Below are positions 1 through 10,285 of a stretch of 64,000 bases of DNA, in pieces (within the stretch, counting starts at the first letter, position 1; each line of letters starts with the position of its first letter). The translations under genes and the position numbers were made by a program. Source of the stretch: Linum tenue (taxonomy: Eukaryota > Streptophyta > Magnoliopsida > Malpighiales > Linaceae); contig CAMGYJ010000005.1 in assembly GCA_946122785.1 (NCBI GenBank), positions 69,452,200-69,516,199 of the forward strand. The letters run 5' to 3'. The notes under the pieces are model-generated. The model did not search any database. It was not told where the DNA came from and saw only the letters and a program-made list of their open reading frames with translations.

Positions 1-557
1 CCTTGGTGTTTTGGGTTGAAACCATAGAGCGAGAATCAATTTATCCTCCACAAACCCGCTCCCCTTTCTCTCTCCCAGTTGCTATTTTTTATATTTCCCC
101 GACATTGCCGACTTAATGGTCACTATTCAAGGGGATGTTAATAGCAAGCAGAGGGTGATCGTGGCCAAAAACACACCATTTTGGGGTATTTTCACGGTCA
201 TGGGATCGTGGCAACTTTTAGGCCCGCGAGAAGCACAGTGGTTTCTGGAAATTGCGAAGTTCACGGTCTAGGGGTGATTTTCACACCTCTCAGGGCGTGA
301 CAATTGAGTGTTCCTCATGAAGTTTTGCTCTTCACTCCCTATGGAAGATTTTCACCCCCCCCCCCCCCCGGGGCGTGACATTTGCCTTCTGCCCGTGAAC
401 ATTGCATAACCTTCACTTTTTGGCTCGTTTTGACCTCTGAATTACCCGAAACCCATCCCGGACCTTCCTACATATACTAGGACCTGAAGTGTGACTGTAA
501 GAAGCACAGCCTAGCGTAATATAGGTTGGCGAACGACGAAACCAAGTCAAACAATCA
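1..557 (-). repeat. Athila-like LTR fragment, promoter-proximal part
   Basis: Read on the minus strand, this begins TGATTGTTTGAC at 557, directly after a polypurine tract (558-572, reverse complement of AACTCCCCCACACTT). That is how a 3' LTR starts. Its left part (the 'ggtgttttgggttgaaacc' stretch near position 5) recurs at about 2216, so another LTR copy of the same family lies nearby. The far end is cut by the window edge. It contains short 'cacggtc' modules and a C-homopolymer at about 353-370. Family assignment rests on similarity to the LTR and 3' region layout of E1 and E2 in this window. Confidence 0.55.
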
Positions 558-2000
558 AACTCCCCCACACTTGAACGTCCCCAAGTAAACCAAGTTCAAA
601 ACAAGGTATGCTTACAAATTCTTTCTTAAAAACTTTGGGGCATGTTATAGGGCACAAAACAAACGAGTCTCGATGGCTATTAGACATCAACATATGGACA
701 ACATCAACAACAATGATAACAACTACCACAAATGACATTCAAATGCATTAAGGATGTGCAAATGGAGAGGTATCACCTTGTTTTCAAACCGAAACATAAC
801 ATGTCCTGACGACTCGCCAATCACAGTTATCCATGCATAAAGATCAAGTCCTAGGAACAAATAATCGAGCAAACTAGGTTCTCACAAGATGGGTGTCATC
901 ACTAGCTTGTCCGGAGGTCTTAGACATGGGTACAAATAACTTGCTAGAGTCTCGGACATGGAGAACTTGTTTTTTCGGTGGTGGCAAACATAGCATGAGG
1001 TTCCATATCTTCAACCTAAAAGCAACACAAGGTTCTATGGTTTTGGCTAGAACCTTCTTATACAAGCAATGGCCACTAGCATCGGCCAAAAACCACACTT
1101 CCCTCAATTCCAAACCACAACCAATAACCGAACCATTCACAACTTTCTTTGCTACACTTGCTATCAAACTTTTCAAGCACAAGAGTGAAGGAGGTAAACA
1201 ATATTGTACGTGTTCCTAAGCTTGACTGCTAAGAAACACATTTTTAGAGCATAAACGACATTTTGTGGTGGCTCTCTTTTCTTCCTAACCCTCTTTATTT
1301 CTTTCTTTTCCCTTTCTTTTTCCTGAGGTTTAGTGAAGAGCTAAACATACCATATTCTTGAACCTAGTGAACAATGCTCACTTTTAAAGAACTTTATCCA
1401 ACACTCAGTTTTTCATTCTTAGCAAAACCATGCACAAATCACTCATGTAGAACCTCAGTTAAGCTCAAATGATATGATGGGAGCTTCCAAACACGAGGGT
1501 GACTCGACAATGGTGTAGACACGAAGAAAGTAGGGTGCTCTATATATTTCAATCAAACTCAAGTAGCGAGAACTACCTAACATGAGAGCGACCCTTAGAC
1601 ACACGATTCAAAAGGGTTGACTAGGGGATAATTCAATTGGGACAAGTCAAAATTTAGGTCGTGGAGAGATAGGTGCTCAAATTGGAACGATGTTGAGTAC
1701 TATACTAGCTCGATGGACTACTACCCTACCGTTAGGAGATAGACTCACTCGGGGTTGACCTAGAATGGCGAGGTGATGGATGGATAGGTGCTCTATTAAA
1801 CCTAGGGATTCATACATCAATAGGAGGTCGATCAAATCAACTCCTTTGGGGATTACTCAGACAACATACGATAGGAGTGACCCGAAGATGCCAAAAGTGA
1901 TCTAAGGGGATTGTTCCCTACTAGGTCAAAAGCTCTGTCAACATGTAGAACTCATGCAATTCATGGAAACCATCCAACACTTAGATAATAAACACAAGCA
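558..2000 (-). repeat. 3' untranslated region of an Athila-like element
   Basis: No supported gene. The stretch aligns by eye, on the minus strand, with the 3' regions of E1 (20568-22300) and E2 (49200-51170). Shared blocks include the 'ggttgactaggggat' region near 1615, the 'tagaacctc' block near 1447 and the 'gtccggaggtcttagacatg' block near 910. Small ORFs here are on the wrong strand or are not shared between copies. The right boundary with the next LTR fragment is not resolved. Confidence 0.5.
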
Positions 2001-2657
2001 AACATATGATTTGTCGCATACATAAACATTAAGCCAAAATCTAGACCTAGGGTTCATCAACCTAAGAGAAGAGGGCTAGTTCTAGAGTGACAGGAGAGAG
2101 ATTACAAATTGGAGCACTCTTCTAGGCTTGATTCCTTGATTCCAAGCTTGATCAATACCTTCAATTAACCTCCATGATCAATCAAGAACTCTCTCTCTCA
2201 CACTAGAACTCCCCTTTGGTGTTTTGGGTTGAAACCCTGTAGAGAGAATAAATTTCTCCTCCAAAAACTAGCTCTCTCTTCTTCCTTCTATAGCAGCCTT
2301 TTATACCCAGATCGAAGGCATTTCACGGTCCGAGTTCACGGCAGTGAACTCAAATCCTGGACCCTAATCTAGGCTAGAAATGCGCCGTTTCACTGGGTCA
2401 CTTCACGGTCGTGTGACCGTGAACTGACTGGACTCTAGTGAGACGCCCAAACTGTGACTATGGACTTTTCTCCACTTTTTCGCGCTTTTCGACCTCCAAT
2501 CAACTTGATACTCATCCTCGAACTTCCCACACGTTCTAAGACCTGAAATGTAACATAACAAGCACAACCTGGCGTAAAACAGGTCGAGAGACTGTGATAT
2601 ACTAAGCAAAACGAGCAAGAAGTGTGGGGTAAAATGTTTACAATTGGACATGAATCA
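2001..2657 (-). repeat. second LTR fragment of the same Athila-like family
   Basis: On the minus strand it starts TGATTCATGTCC at 2657 and repeats the sequence found at 1-557, including the 'ggtgttttgggttgaaacc' stretch at about 2216. It contains the 'ttcacggt' modules seen in the other Athila-like LTRs (2318-2430). An LTR directly next to RNase H remains (2790) is not a normal element order, so a deletion must have removed integrase and the 3' region between them. Confidence 0.5.
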
Positions 2658-2712
2658 GTCAGCAGCAAGATTCTCCGCCACTTCTTATCCTTGGTCTCAA
2701 TATCAAATTCCT

Positions 2713-2785
2713 GAAGAAGAAGAAGAAGAAGAAGAAGAAGAAGAAGAAGAAGAAGAAGAAGAAGAAGAAGAAGAAGAAGAAGAAG
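2713..2785. repeat. (GAA)n microsatellite
   Basis: About 24 uninterrupted GAA units sit exactly between the LTR fragment and the truncated RNase H remnant. The tract creates a poly-Glu frame on the plus strand, which is not a gene. Confidence 0.97.
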
Positions 2786-2789
2786 GATC

Positions 2790-3548
2790 CATCATATGGG
2801 CCGGGCTTGGCATCAACCTTACTCATCAGGAACCTAATCGCAAAATGATCCGTCTAGAAGATGACATGAGATAGGACCAAGTACGGGTAGAAGTTGTGAA
2901 AGGCATACACCATAGCTAGCAGCTCCTTCTTGGTAGTGGTGTAGTTTACTTGGGCATCATTAATGGTTTTGATGCATAATAGATGGGCCGAAATTTTTTG
3001 TCTCACTTCTACCCCAAACATGCACCCACAGCATAGTCACTAACATCATACATAAGTTCGATCTTGGCCTGATCGACCTCAATTCCCTTCATCAAAATCT
3101 TGTGCCTAAGCTTAATGCCTTCTCGATCCATAACATGACACTTCTCCTAACTAAGTGCTAGATTGGTCTCCTCGCATCTCTGTAGTACACGCTCAAGATT
3201 ATGGAGACAATGAGAGAAGGAGTCTCGGAATACAGAAAAGTCATCCATTAAGACTTCCATAATGTCCTACCAATTTGTAAAAAATGGCCACAATGCATCT
3301 CTAGAAGGGTAGCAGGAGCATTGCACAAACCGAAGGGAATGCGCCCGTAGGAGAATGTTCTAAAAGGAAATGTCAAGGCGCTCTTGGCGCTGATCCTCCA
3401 GGGAGATAGGGATATAGAAGTAGCTTGACATGCCATCTAGGAAGAAGTAGCTTGACATTCCATCTAGGAAGAAGTAAAATACATGTCCAGCAATTCTATT
3501 GGGCATCTAATCAATGAAAGGCAGGGGAAAGTGATCAATTTGGGTAGC
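2790..3548 (-). pseudogene. pol: H1: Athila-like RT/RNase H remnant, 3' half
   Basis: Minus-strand translation from 3548 gives the gypsy RT palm motif FPLPFID, then FLDGMSSY, then [11 protein letters not shown] (about 3340-3310) and a VLMDDF catalytic box (about 3255). The RNase H motif YTTTKKELLA follows near 2920. It is broken by stop codons and frameshifts. A 27-bp in-frame tandem duplication (3421-3474) doubles the FLDGMSS motif that carries the first catalytic Asp. A deletion near 3058 joins the IEVDQAKIE region directly to LMYDVSDYAVG. The other half of the gene is at 29395-30235; insertion of E1 separated them. Confidence 0.85.
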
Positions 3549-4496
3549 TGACTCGCTCGAATCTACACTACAATTAAACCCCAATTAGAGCCCAAGTTTT
3601 TTTTAACTCTAATCGGGTGTAGTATAGGGCAAGTATCTATATATCGACTCGGAACGGTCCGTCTACCCCTACTTCGGTTGTTGAAATCATTATCTAGCGA
3701 TAAAACTTTGGTTTAAAGGTTTGCCAATTGAACTGAAAGAAAGCAAAAGTAATTTCGTTTGAAAACTCTTTTTGTGGGAAAGTCGCTTCCCCCTAAACTG
3801 CTACCATGCTACGTGGGTTGGAATGATTGCCTTGGGCACGCTAATCATGAACCACAGAGGAAAGCGTATGTGGTCGGGGACCACAGTCTCAATTTCTAAA
3901 CCGAGGTGAGGATAAAAGGTCGTGTCACTCGACCCTCTCGGTTTAGACAAACGGTAACCGGCTTACTTCCTCACTCAACTCTAAGGTCGGACGGTTTAAC
4001 CACGATTAATCGACTTGTTAAATTCAATATTGAGGATTGCCCTAACTCAACCTAGTTTAGGTGGCTTGGAAGCGGAAGGAAAACCAACTCGATTGAGTCT
4101 CCCTTAAAAAGGGGGATTTTCCTCTCTAAGCTAGGCTAGGTTGGCGAATTAGATTTCTAGCACCTAAATGCACAAACTTAGGGGTGTTAAGCACAATTAT
4201 GCACATAGGATGCTAAGCACATAATATGCACAACCCTAGGATGCTAAGCACAAAATATGCACAACCCCTAAATTGCTAAGCACAAGAATGCAAAATCATG
4301 GTGAAAAATACCTCAAACATTCAATTGAACAATGCCCAATATCAATCATTCAAACCACATAAAAGAAAACTACATAGTAGGGTTTATGGTTTCACTACAC
4401 CCAAGTGGGAGGAGGACTACTCCATGGAAGAAGTGGGAAGAACAAAGGAGAAAAAGGTGGAAACCATCTTGTGGGGATTCCTCCACTCTTCTTCAA
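3549..4496 (-). repeat. E1 3' LTR, distal part
   Basis: Matches 27834-28768 of the E1 5' LTR on the minus strand, with a few percent difference by eye. It begins TGACTCGCTCGAATC on the plus strand, so the LTR ends ...GAGTCA on its own strand. It is interrupted at 4496 by E4. The last five bases, TTCAA (4492-4496), are repeated at 19964-19968 as the TSD of that insertion. Confidence 0.9.
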
Positions 4497-5319
4497 TGAT
4501 GAGGTCATCAAAGCCAAACACACTCAAGTTGAAGGGCCAATGACTCGAGCTAGGGGTAAGGCTTTTCGGGATCAAATTGCAAGTTATTTGGCTAAGGAGT
4601 TGGAGGGCTTAAGCTTGGATTTGCTAGAAGGAAAGTCCATCACACTATTGAGCTAAGTGGATCACGAAATTGGGCTCAAAGGGAGGGAAGGAGGGTCAGC
4701 CATGGCGAAGGAGTCTCAAGGTGTGAATGGAATCAACAATGGATAAAGATCATGTTGTGAACACAAGGTGTGAAAGGAATTGCAAGTGTGAACACAAGGG
4801 GGGGGGGGGGGATTTGAAGGCTAGGTTCAAGGGTAGTTGTTGACTTAGTCTTTTCCTTGTTTGTTAAGGTTTTTGTTTTCCTTTTTCAAGTAGGATTTGT
4901 TTTTCCTTAGTTGTTTTGTGTTTAGATTCGTCGGTCTATAAATAGGAGTTCAACCAATGTATTTTTCATTCAAGTTTCAGCAATCAAATACAAGTGTTTA
5001 CAAGTTCAAGTGAACGTTTTGCTTATTCGCTCCTTTGAGGATTCGGGAGGTTTGAGTGATCTCTTATCAACTAGAGAATGCGTCTAGTTGTGGCGAGCAT
5101 CGACTATATCGGCTGGCCTCTTTCACGGGTTCGAGATTGTTTGGAAGGTTTCATATACCTTCTGGCCCTTCTCACGACTTCGGATTTGTTTGATCGATTC
5201 CGCAAGTATCTTTATTTTCGTGCTATTCAAGAAAGGAGATAACCCAAAAAGAGTTCGACGTTGTGAAATTATGATTTTTGGTCCAAGTTCGAGGGTCTCT
5301 TCGAATTAGGGTCATATCA
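4497..5319 (+). repeat. E4 5' LTR
   Basis: 823 bp, starting TGATGAGGTCATC and ending GTCATATCA. About 95% similar by eye to the 3' LTR at 19128. It contains a TATA box (4937-4944), a G-homopolymer (about 4798-4812), and near its start a frame encoding GPMTRARGKAFRDQ that belongs to the pol tail. The second half (TTATCAACTAGAGA, about 5066) is clearly homologous to the E6 LTRs. Confidence 0.93.
4937..4944 (+). promoter_or_regulatory. TATA box of E4 5' LTR
   Basis: TATAAATA is conserved at the same place in the 3' LTR (19582-19589). A matching box occurs in the related E6 LTRs. Its mid-LTR position fits a retrotransposon U3 promoter. Confidence 0.7.
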
Positions 5320-5321
5320 AG

Positions 5322-5336
5322 TGGTATCAAGAGCCC
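5322..5336 (+). other. E4 primer-binding site (initiator Met tRNA type)
   Basis: TGGTATCAAGAGCCC lies two bases after the LTR end. It matches the usual TGGTATCAGAGCC PBS complementary to initiator Met tRNA, with one extra A. Confidence 0.85.
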
Positions 5337-5481
5337 GGTTCAAACGCGAGGGAGAAGACAAGGTTTCTTGGAAATTTTGAACGTCAAGAAAGCAAATCTT
5401 GGACATTTTTGAAGAGTTTCTTTGGGACAAGAAGGCGATCTTCGAGAGAGCATTCTTGGAAGTCTTCTTGAACAAGAAATC

Positions 5482-6470
5482 ATGGAGGATCAGATTCAAA
5501 ACTTGGTGACAATGATGGAACAAATGTCTACACAATTGGCGACCGTGCTTCAACGCCAAACAGCAGCTGATGAGAAGATCACAGCAATAGAGAGGCGCGG
5601 ACAAGAGCATCCTCCGCCACAAGATCAAGAGCATCCCCAACCCATTGACAATGCCAACCCTAGAGATCGATGAGAAGAAATAAGGGTAGGACGACCTGTT
5701 CAACGTCCAATGTACAAGCATGTCTGTCGGCATAGGCCATTGGGAGGGTTTCGTGGCGCAAGAAGAGACATTGGGAGAGATTATCCCTTCTACGAAGAGG
5801 AAGGATATGAAGAGTACGAGTATGATGGAGGCTCTTAGTGAGATAATGATGATAATCTAAGAGGTTTGAAGATAACCGTGCTTTCGCTCAAGGGAACAAT
5901 TGATCCAGAAGCTTATCTAGATTGGGAACGCAAGATGGAGCTGATTTTTGATAATCAAAACTATTCGGAGAAAAGGAAGGTGGCGATGGCTACTATCGAG
6001 TGTACGGATTATGCCCTAGTATGGTGGGATCAATTGAGCACAAAGAGGAGGAGAGATAGGCGCAGACCTATTGAAACATGGGATGAGTTAAAAGCAATCA
6101 TGAGAGATCGATTTGTTTCAGCTTATCATCAACGAGAGATCCACCAAGCATTACAACTTCTTCGACAAGTCAACAAGAGTGTCAAGGATTAATATCGAGA
6201 AATGGAGTTGTTCATGATTCGTGTTAATGTTTGTGAATATAGGGAAGCTACCATAGCTCGATTTCTACATGGTCTTAACCAAGAGATTCGTAATGTTGTG
6301 GAAATTCAGCAATTTGTGGAGGTAGAAGACTTGGTGTCCATGTGCAGCAAGGTGGAGAGGCAACGGAAGAATAGGATGTTTTTACCATCTACAAGTACTA
6401 CAAGGCCTACACCAGCACCTACAACAAACCCTAGGCCGAGTGTTCCTACAAGATAAGAACCAAAAAGCTC
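5482..6470 (+). pseudogene. gag: E4 gag (capsid region)
   Basis: One frame runs from the ATG at 5482 to about 6456, with in-frame stops near 5671, 5837, 5840 and 6190. It starts with a Gln-rich coiled-coil-like segment (MEDQIQNLVTMMEQM). The capsid motif around 5900 follows: DPEAYLDWERKM, then VWWDQL, a typical plant gypsy gag signature. The homologous part of the non-autonomous E6 reads NPEAYVD and EWWVRL (35643 onward). The C-terminal part is Pro/Thr-rich. A frameshift near 6460 leads into the zinc knuckle frame. It would make the virus-like particle shell but is not functional as it stands. Confidence 0.85.
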
Positions 6471-6479
6471 GGGGCAAAG

Positions 6480-7312
6480 GTGGAGACTCCAAACCCTAGT
6501 ACCAAACAGGGTTCATCTTCCAGTGGCATTCAATGTTTCAAGTGCCATGGACGAGGGCATATGTCAAACCAATGCCCAAACAAAAGAGCATTGATCTTAT
6601 TAGAGAATGGTGAATATGTGTACGATGGTGAGGAGGAGGAAGCACTAGAAGAGAAGGGTACACCAGACTCTGAGGTAGATGAGGCCCTTGAGATGGAGAC
6701 ACCCCCGGGTAGATTGTGTGTAGCTCGAAGGGTATTGAGCATCCAACCAAAGGAGGAGCTTGAGGAACGGGAGAACCTCTTCCATACGAGGTGTGTAGTG
6801 GATGGGAAGACCCTTTCGGTTGTGATTGATGGAGGGAGCTGCACCAATGTGGTTAGTGCTAGTTGTGTAAAGAAGTTGGGGTTGAAAACAACGATTCATC
6901 CAAAACCCTACACTCTTCAATGGCTCAATGAAGATGGGTTAATCAAAGTGGCTAAACAAGCCTTATTGAAGTTCTCCATTGACAAATACAAGGATGAACT
7001 AATGTGTGATGTGGTGCCAATGCAAGTGGCTCATGTTCTCTTTGGGAGGCCGTGGCAGTTTGATCGAAGTGCTCAACATGACGGCGTCACCAACAAATAC
7101 ACGTTAAAGCACCAAGGTAATAAGATAGTATTGAAGCCTCTATCTCCTAGAGAAGTGTAAGAAGATCAATTACAAATGCAACAAATTCGAGAGGAAGAGA
7201 AGAAGGCTCAATCCACAAGGGGTGCAAAGAAGGGTTCGAGTAGCTTGGAGTCCAAGGCATTGATGCTAGCTCGACAAGGAGACATGAAGCAAGCCCTCTA
7301 TGATCGAGTTCC
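6480..7312 (+). pseudogene. pol: E4 zinc knuckle plus aspartic protease, truncated
   Basis: An open frame (6480-7160) holds a C-X2-C-X4-H-X4-C zinc knuckle (CFKCHGRGHMSNQC, about 6534-6575). An acidic linker and a retroviral-type protease core follow: VVIDGGSCTNVV, with Asp-Gly-Gly in place of Asp-Ser/Thr-Gly, and a flap-side VLFGRPW motif near 7037. After the stop at 7158 the same element continues with RGAKKGSSS and an RVP ending at 7312, where RT should follow. RT is missing because the sequence switches to a TGTAACACCCC LTR. Confidence 0.85.
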
Positions 7313-7496
7313 TGTAACACCCCAACATTTGGTTTTAGGTTCGACCAAACGATTGGATCGACCATTACGTACGAAGCATAAAAATCGTAAATTAGAAATA
7401 ATAATAACAACATTAATAAGTAATGTTATTATCAACATCATCCAATTAATCACCATCAACTGCCCGTTTCCCCATCAGAAAAAACACTTTATTAGT

Positions 7497-8242
7497 TGAT
7501 AGCGTCGTATTTGCACATGTTTTCACTCTTGTTCCCTGACCATTTTAGCTCGAATTTGTTGTTCCTTGGCCTATTTTACGCTAGGTTGTGTTGTTTTGTC
7601 GTATTTCAGGTCCTAGCAAGTAAAGAGGTGAATGGGCACAAGTTTCGGGTCATTTGGAGGTCATTTGGCGGTTCAGGATGGAAATTACGGGCAGGCCCTG
7701 ACTAATTACGGTTGTAATTGGTCCTGTCTTGCTCGTAAATGCAATGCCGAGCCTAATTTCCCAGAATTCCTGTCGCAGAGTCGATTACGGGCAAGAGTCA
7801 CATTAATTATGGTCGTAATTCATTAAATACCGGCGGGAATTGGGAAATTACGACCGTAATTCCCTTCCTCAGAGCTAAGTAAAACGCGTGTTTTGGGCAA
7901 AATACGGGCATGGAAGAATTACGACCGTAATTCAGCCCGTATTTCGCCCAGCATCGGGTTTTTGAGGCAGATTCGAGCCAAAGGAGAGGGAGTCGACTTT
8001 TTGGAGCAAAAACAGAGTTTCCCGGGTGACTCTTCCTTTGCTTCAGAAAACCGAACCAATTCCTGCTTTCTTACTGCTTTTACTTAAATCAATAATCACT
8101 TGACTTAGTTGGCTAGATAATAGATATTCACGGAGTAAGCAGTAGATCTAGACCCCGGGTTGACATTAGAACTTGCCTGTTACTGCATTTCTGGACTGCG
8201 ATTACACTTGGTCGCAGTTTGGTGTTGTGTTTTAGCGTGTCA
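7497..8242 (+). mobile_element. solo LTR, Athila-like family related to E3
   Basis: 746 bp starting TGATAGCGTCG and ending GCGTGTCA, flanked by a perfect 5-bp TSD TTAGT (7492-7496 and 8243-8247). There is no PBS or interior after it, so the interior was probably removed by LTR-LTR recombination. It carries AATTACGG...CGTAATT palindromes like those in the 3' region of E3. Its early part (TTTTACGCTAGGTTGTG) matches the E2 LTR at about 51265. It sits inside the LTR fragment 7313-10285. Confidence 0.85.
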
Positions 8243-10078
8243 TTAGTGTTATGATTAATTGATATTCTCCACTCTCACGTTTGTTCACCATAATCTGGGG
8301 AGAAGAATATTTAAAAAAAAAGTACCCCCGAGAACCCGTTACCACTCCCACAACGTCTCCCCTTTTAATTCCCCATCACTGGCCCTTGCCGTTACCTCCG
8401 CCCAACCCATTTTATTCCACACCGCAAATCCGAGAGGAGAACGAGAGTAGCAGTGGCGCAGCAGAGAAATACCCAGGCCATTACCCCGTTCCTCATCCAG
8501 CGACCCCATCCTTCTTGCCACAACTACTACAGCAGCCTCGCCTCGCCATCGTAGCCATCATCGACGTTTGCACCTTCTCCTTACGTTGTAGTGGTAAGAT
8601 TCTCGATCCTCACTTGTCCCTAAGCTCGATCATTAGTCCCCGTTTAACCAACAAATGCTCACGACGATCGTAGTCCCGATGATGATCCGGCGTAGCCAAC
8701 TTCGACCATTCTTTGAGTGGTGGGTATCATTGCGAAGAGGACGATCCCAGGAGCGTCCCGGTTTCGACGGAATCGAAGTGCAACGTCGGACGAGGGAGAT
8801 ACGAGTCCCGAGAGTTGGTAATTTTAAGTAAATTCGAAAAATATAGGGAATGTGTTCGTAATTTTCATAAATGTCCAGATTAGTCCACAATGTTTCCAGT
8901 ACGAGCAAGCTTAGTCCTTGTTGTTTTAAAAACATTGAAAATGGGCCAAAAAAAGAGTATTTTTCTCAAGAATATTATTATGCTAGTTGATGTACGGTAT
9001 GTATTTTCGTGGTGTCAAAATTTTATAAACAGTATAAAATCAAGGGTATGTATGGGTATCAATCTGAGAAATTTTTAGAGTTGTTTTTATAATTTTAAAA
9101 ATAGATAGAAAGGAAATTTTAAGTAAATTAATTACCGGGCGAGCAATTTTTGTACAGTTGATAGTTTTAAATAGAAATAAGATACTAGCACGATTATCTA
9201 GGAATTATTTGATGAATTTTAGAGTTGATTTGATAATTTTGAAAGTTGATAAGATGTTGGTTTGAATTGATTAAATTACTGTTCGTGCATATTTTGTTAA
9301 TTTGTTGATTTTTAAAAAAAACTTTAGTACAGTTGATACATTACAAAATTTAGAAATGGAAATTTAGACGTTGAAAATATATTTCTAAAATTCGTAATTG
9401 ATAAAATTGAATAAGTAGAAGGATTTGGTTAAGTTGTAAATTTTACTCGATAATTTTGGTTCATGTTTAGAGTTATTCTAAGTCATAATTTGGAGTTCTT
9501 AAGAAGTAAAATATCTTGAAAAATTTATTAGATTTATTTATAAGAGTTTTGAGTTGTCAGTAGTAATTCAAGTCTTGGTAAAGTTTGGGGAAATTCACAG
9601 TATTTGAGAAATTATTTCAAGAAATTCAAGGCCTTTTTTAAAGAATTTTGGGTCTAAGCTAGGAGGACGGAAAACTCTTCAGAATACCGACTAAGGGTAA
9701 TTCATCTCAATTGATAGGATTAAGGAAGCGATCAAGTTAAGGTTCTCCGCGTCCAAGGAATTAAAGTATCGACACTTGAGAGGTGAGTGTAAAGGGGGTA
9801 AATTCTACGCCTTACATGTTCAATTATTTGCTTCACATGAAGTGTGTGTGTGCATTGTTTGATTTATGATTGTGTTGATTATGCATGCTTCGATTTGAGT
9901 TATTGTTTGGAGCATTTCAATATCTACGTTTAAGAATTTAAGTTTATGTTTTACGACGATTAAGAACGAGTATTTTTAATGCTTCATCGTTTACTAAGTT
10001 ATGGCGTTAAGAGTAAGATAAAGTCACGAGTAAAGATAGATAACCTCACTTAGCTAGCCACTAGCTAGACAGATCCCT

Positions 10079-10281
10079 ACTGGACGGTGATAAGTTCCGC
10101 AGTAGTTGATCACTACCGGATGGTGATACGTTCCGCGGTAGATGCTCAGGCTTGGAGCCGGACAGTGATGAGTTCCGCGGTTTCCATTGCTTAGATTTAG
10201 GTGTGCTACCGGATGGTGATACGTGCCGCGGTAGTCATGCCGTAGTTTGACACCGGATGGTGATTCGTTCCGCGGTGGTCA
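10079..10281 (+). repeat. degenerate 24-bp repeat array
   Basis: Five copies of a unit close to CCGGATGGTGATACGTTCC followed by GCGGT, at about 10082, 10115, 10160, 10207 and 10251. Spacers are irregular (33-47 bp) and differ in sequence. The array lies at the end of the TGTAACACCCC LTR fragment, just before Athila-like coding sequence starts. Function unknown. Confidence 0.85.
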
Positions 10282-10285
10282 AACC

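Larger units (their letters stand above)
7313..10285 (+). mobile_element. TGTAACACCCC-type LTR fragment (possible Tekay-like chromovirus)
   Basis: It begins TGTAACACCCCAACA right at the point where E4 pol breaks off. TGTAACACCCC starts are common in long LTRs of plant chromoviruses; the Tekay name is inference. It holds the solo LTR at 7497-8242, then long AT-rich sequence (8800-10000), a splice-donor-like GTAAGAT (8593) and a repeat array (10079-10281). No coding region is supported. No matching second LTR is in the window. The right boundary, where Athila-like gag coding starts, is approximate. Confidence 0.5.

Noticed and set aside
2644..2874. ORF with a long poly-Glu run
   Set aside because: Produced by the (GAA)n microsatellite; the real coding remnant beyond 2790 is RNase H on the other strand.
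4798..4812. Homopolymer G or C runs (also 353-370, 18266-18279, 19411-19427, 23818-23828, 47557-47569, 56810-56826)
   Set aside because: Most fall in PPT-like or LTR positions where G runs are expected; exact lengths may be sequencing artefacts, so no separate function is claimed.
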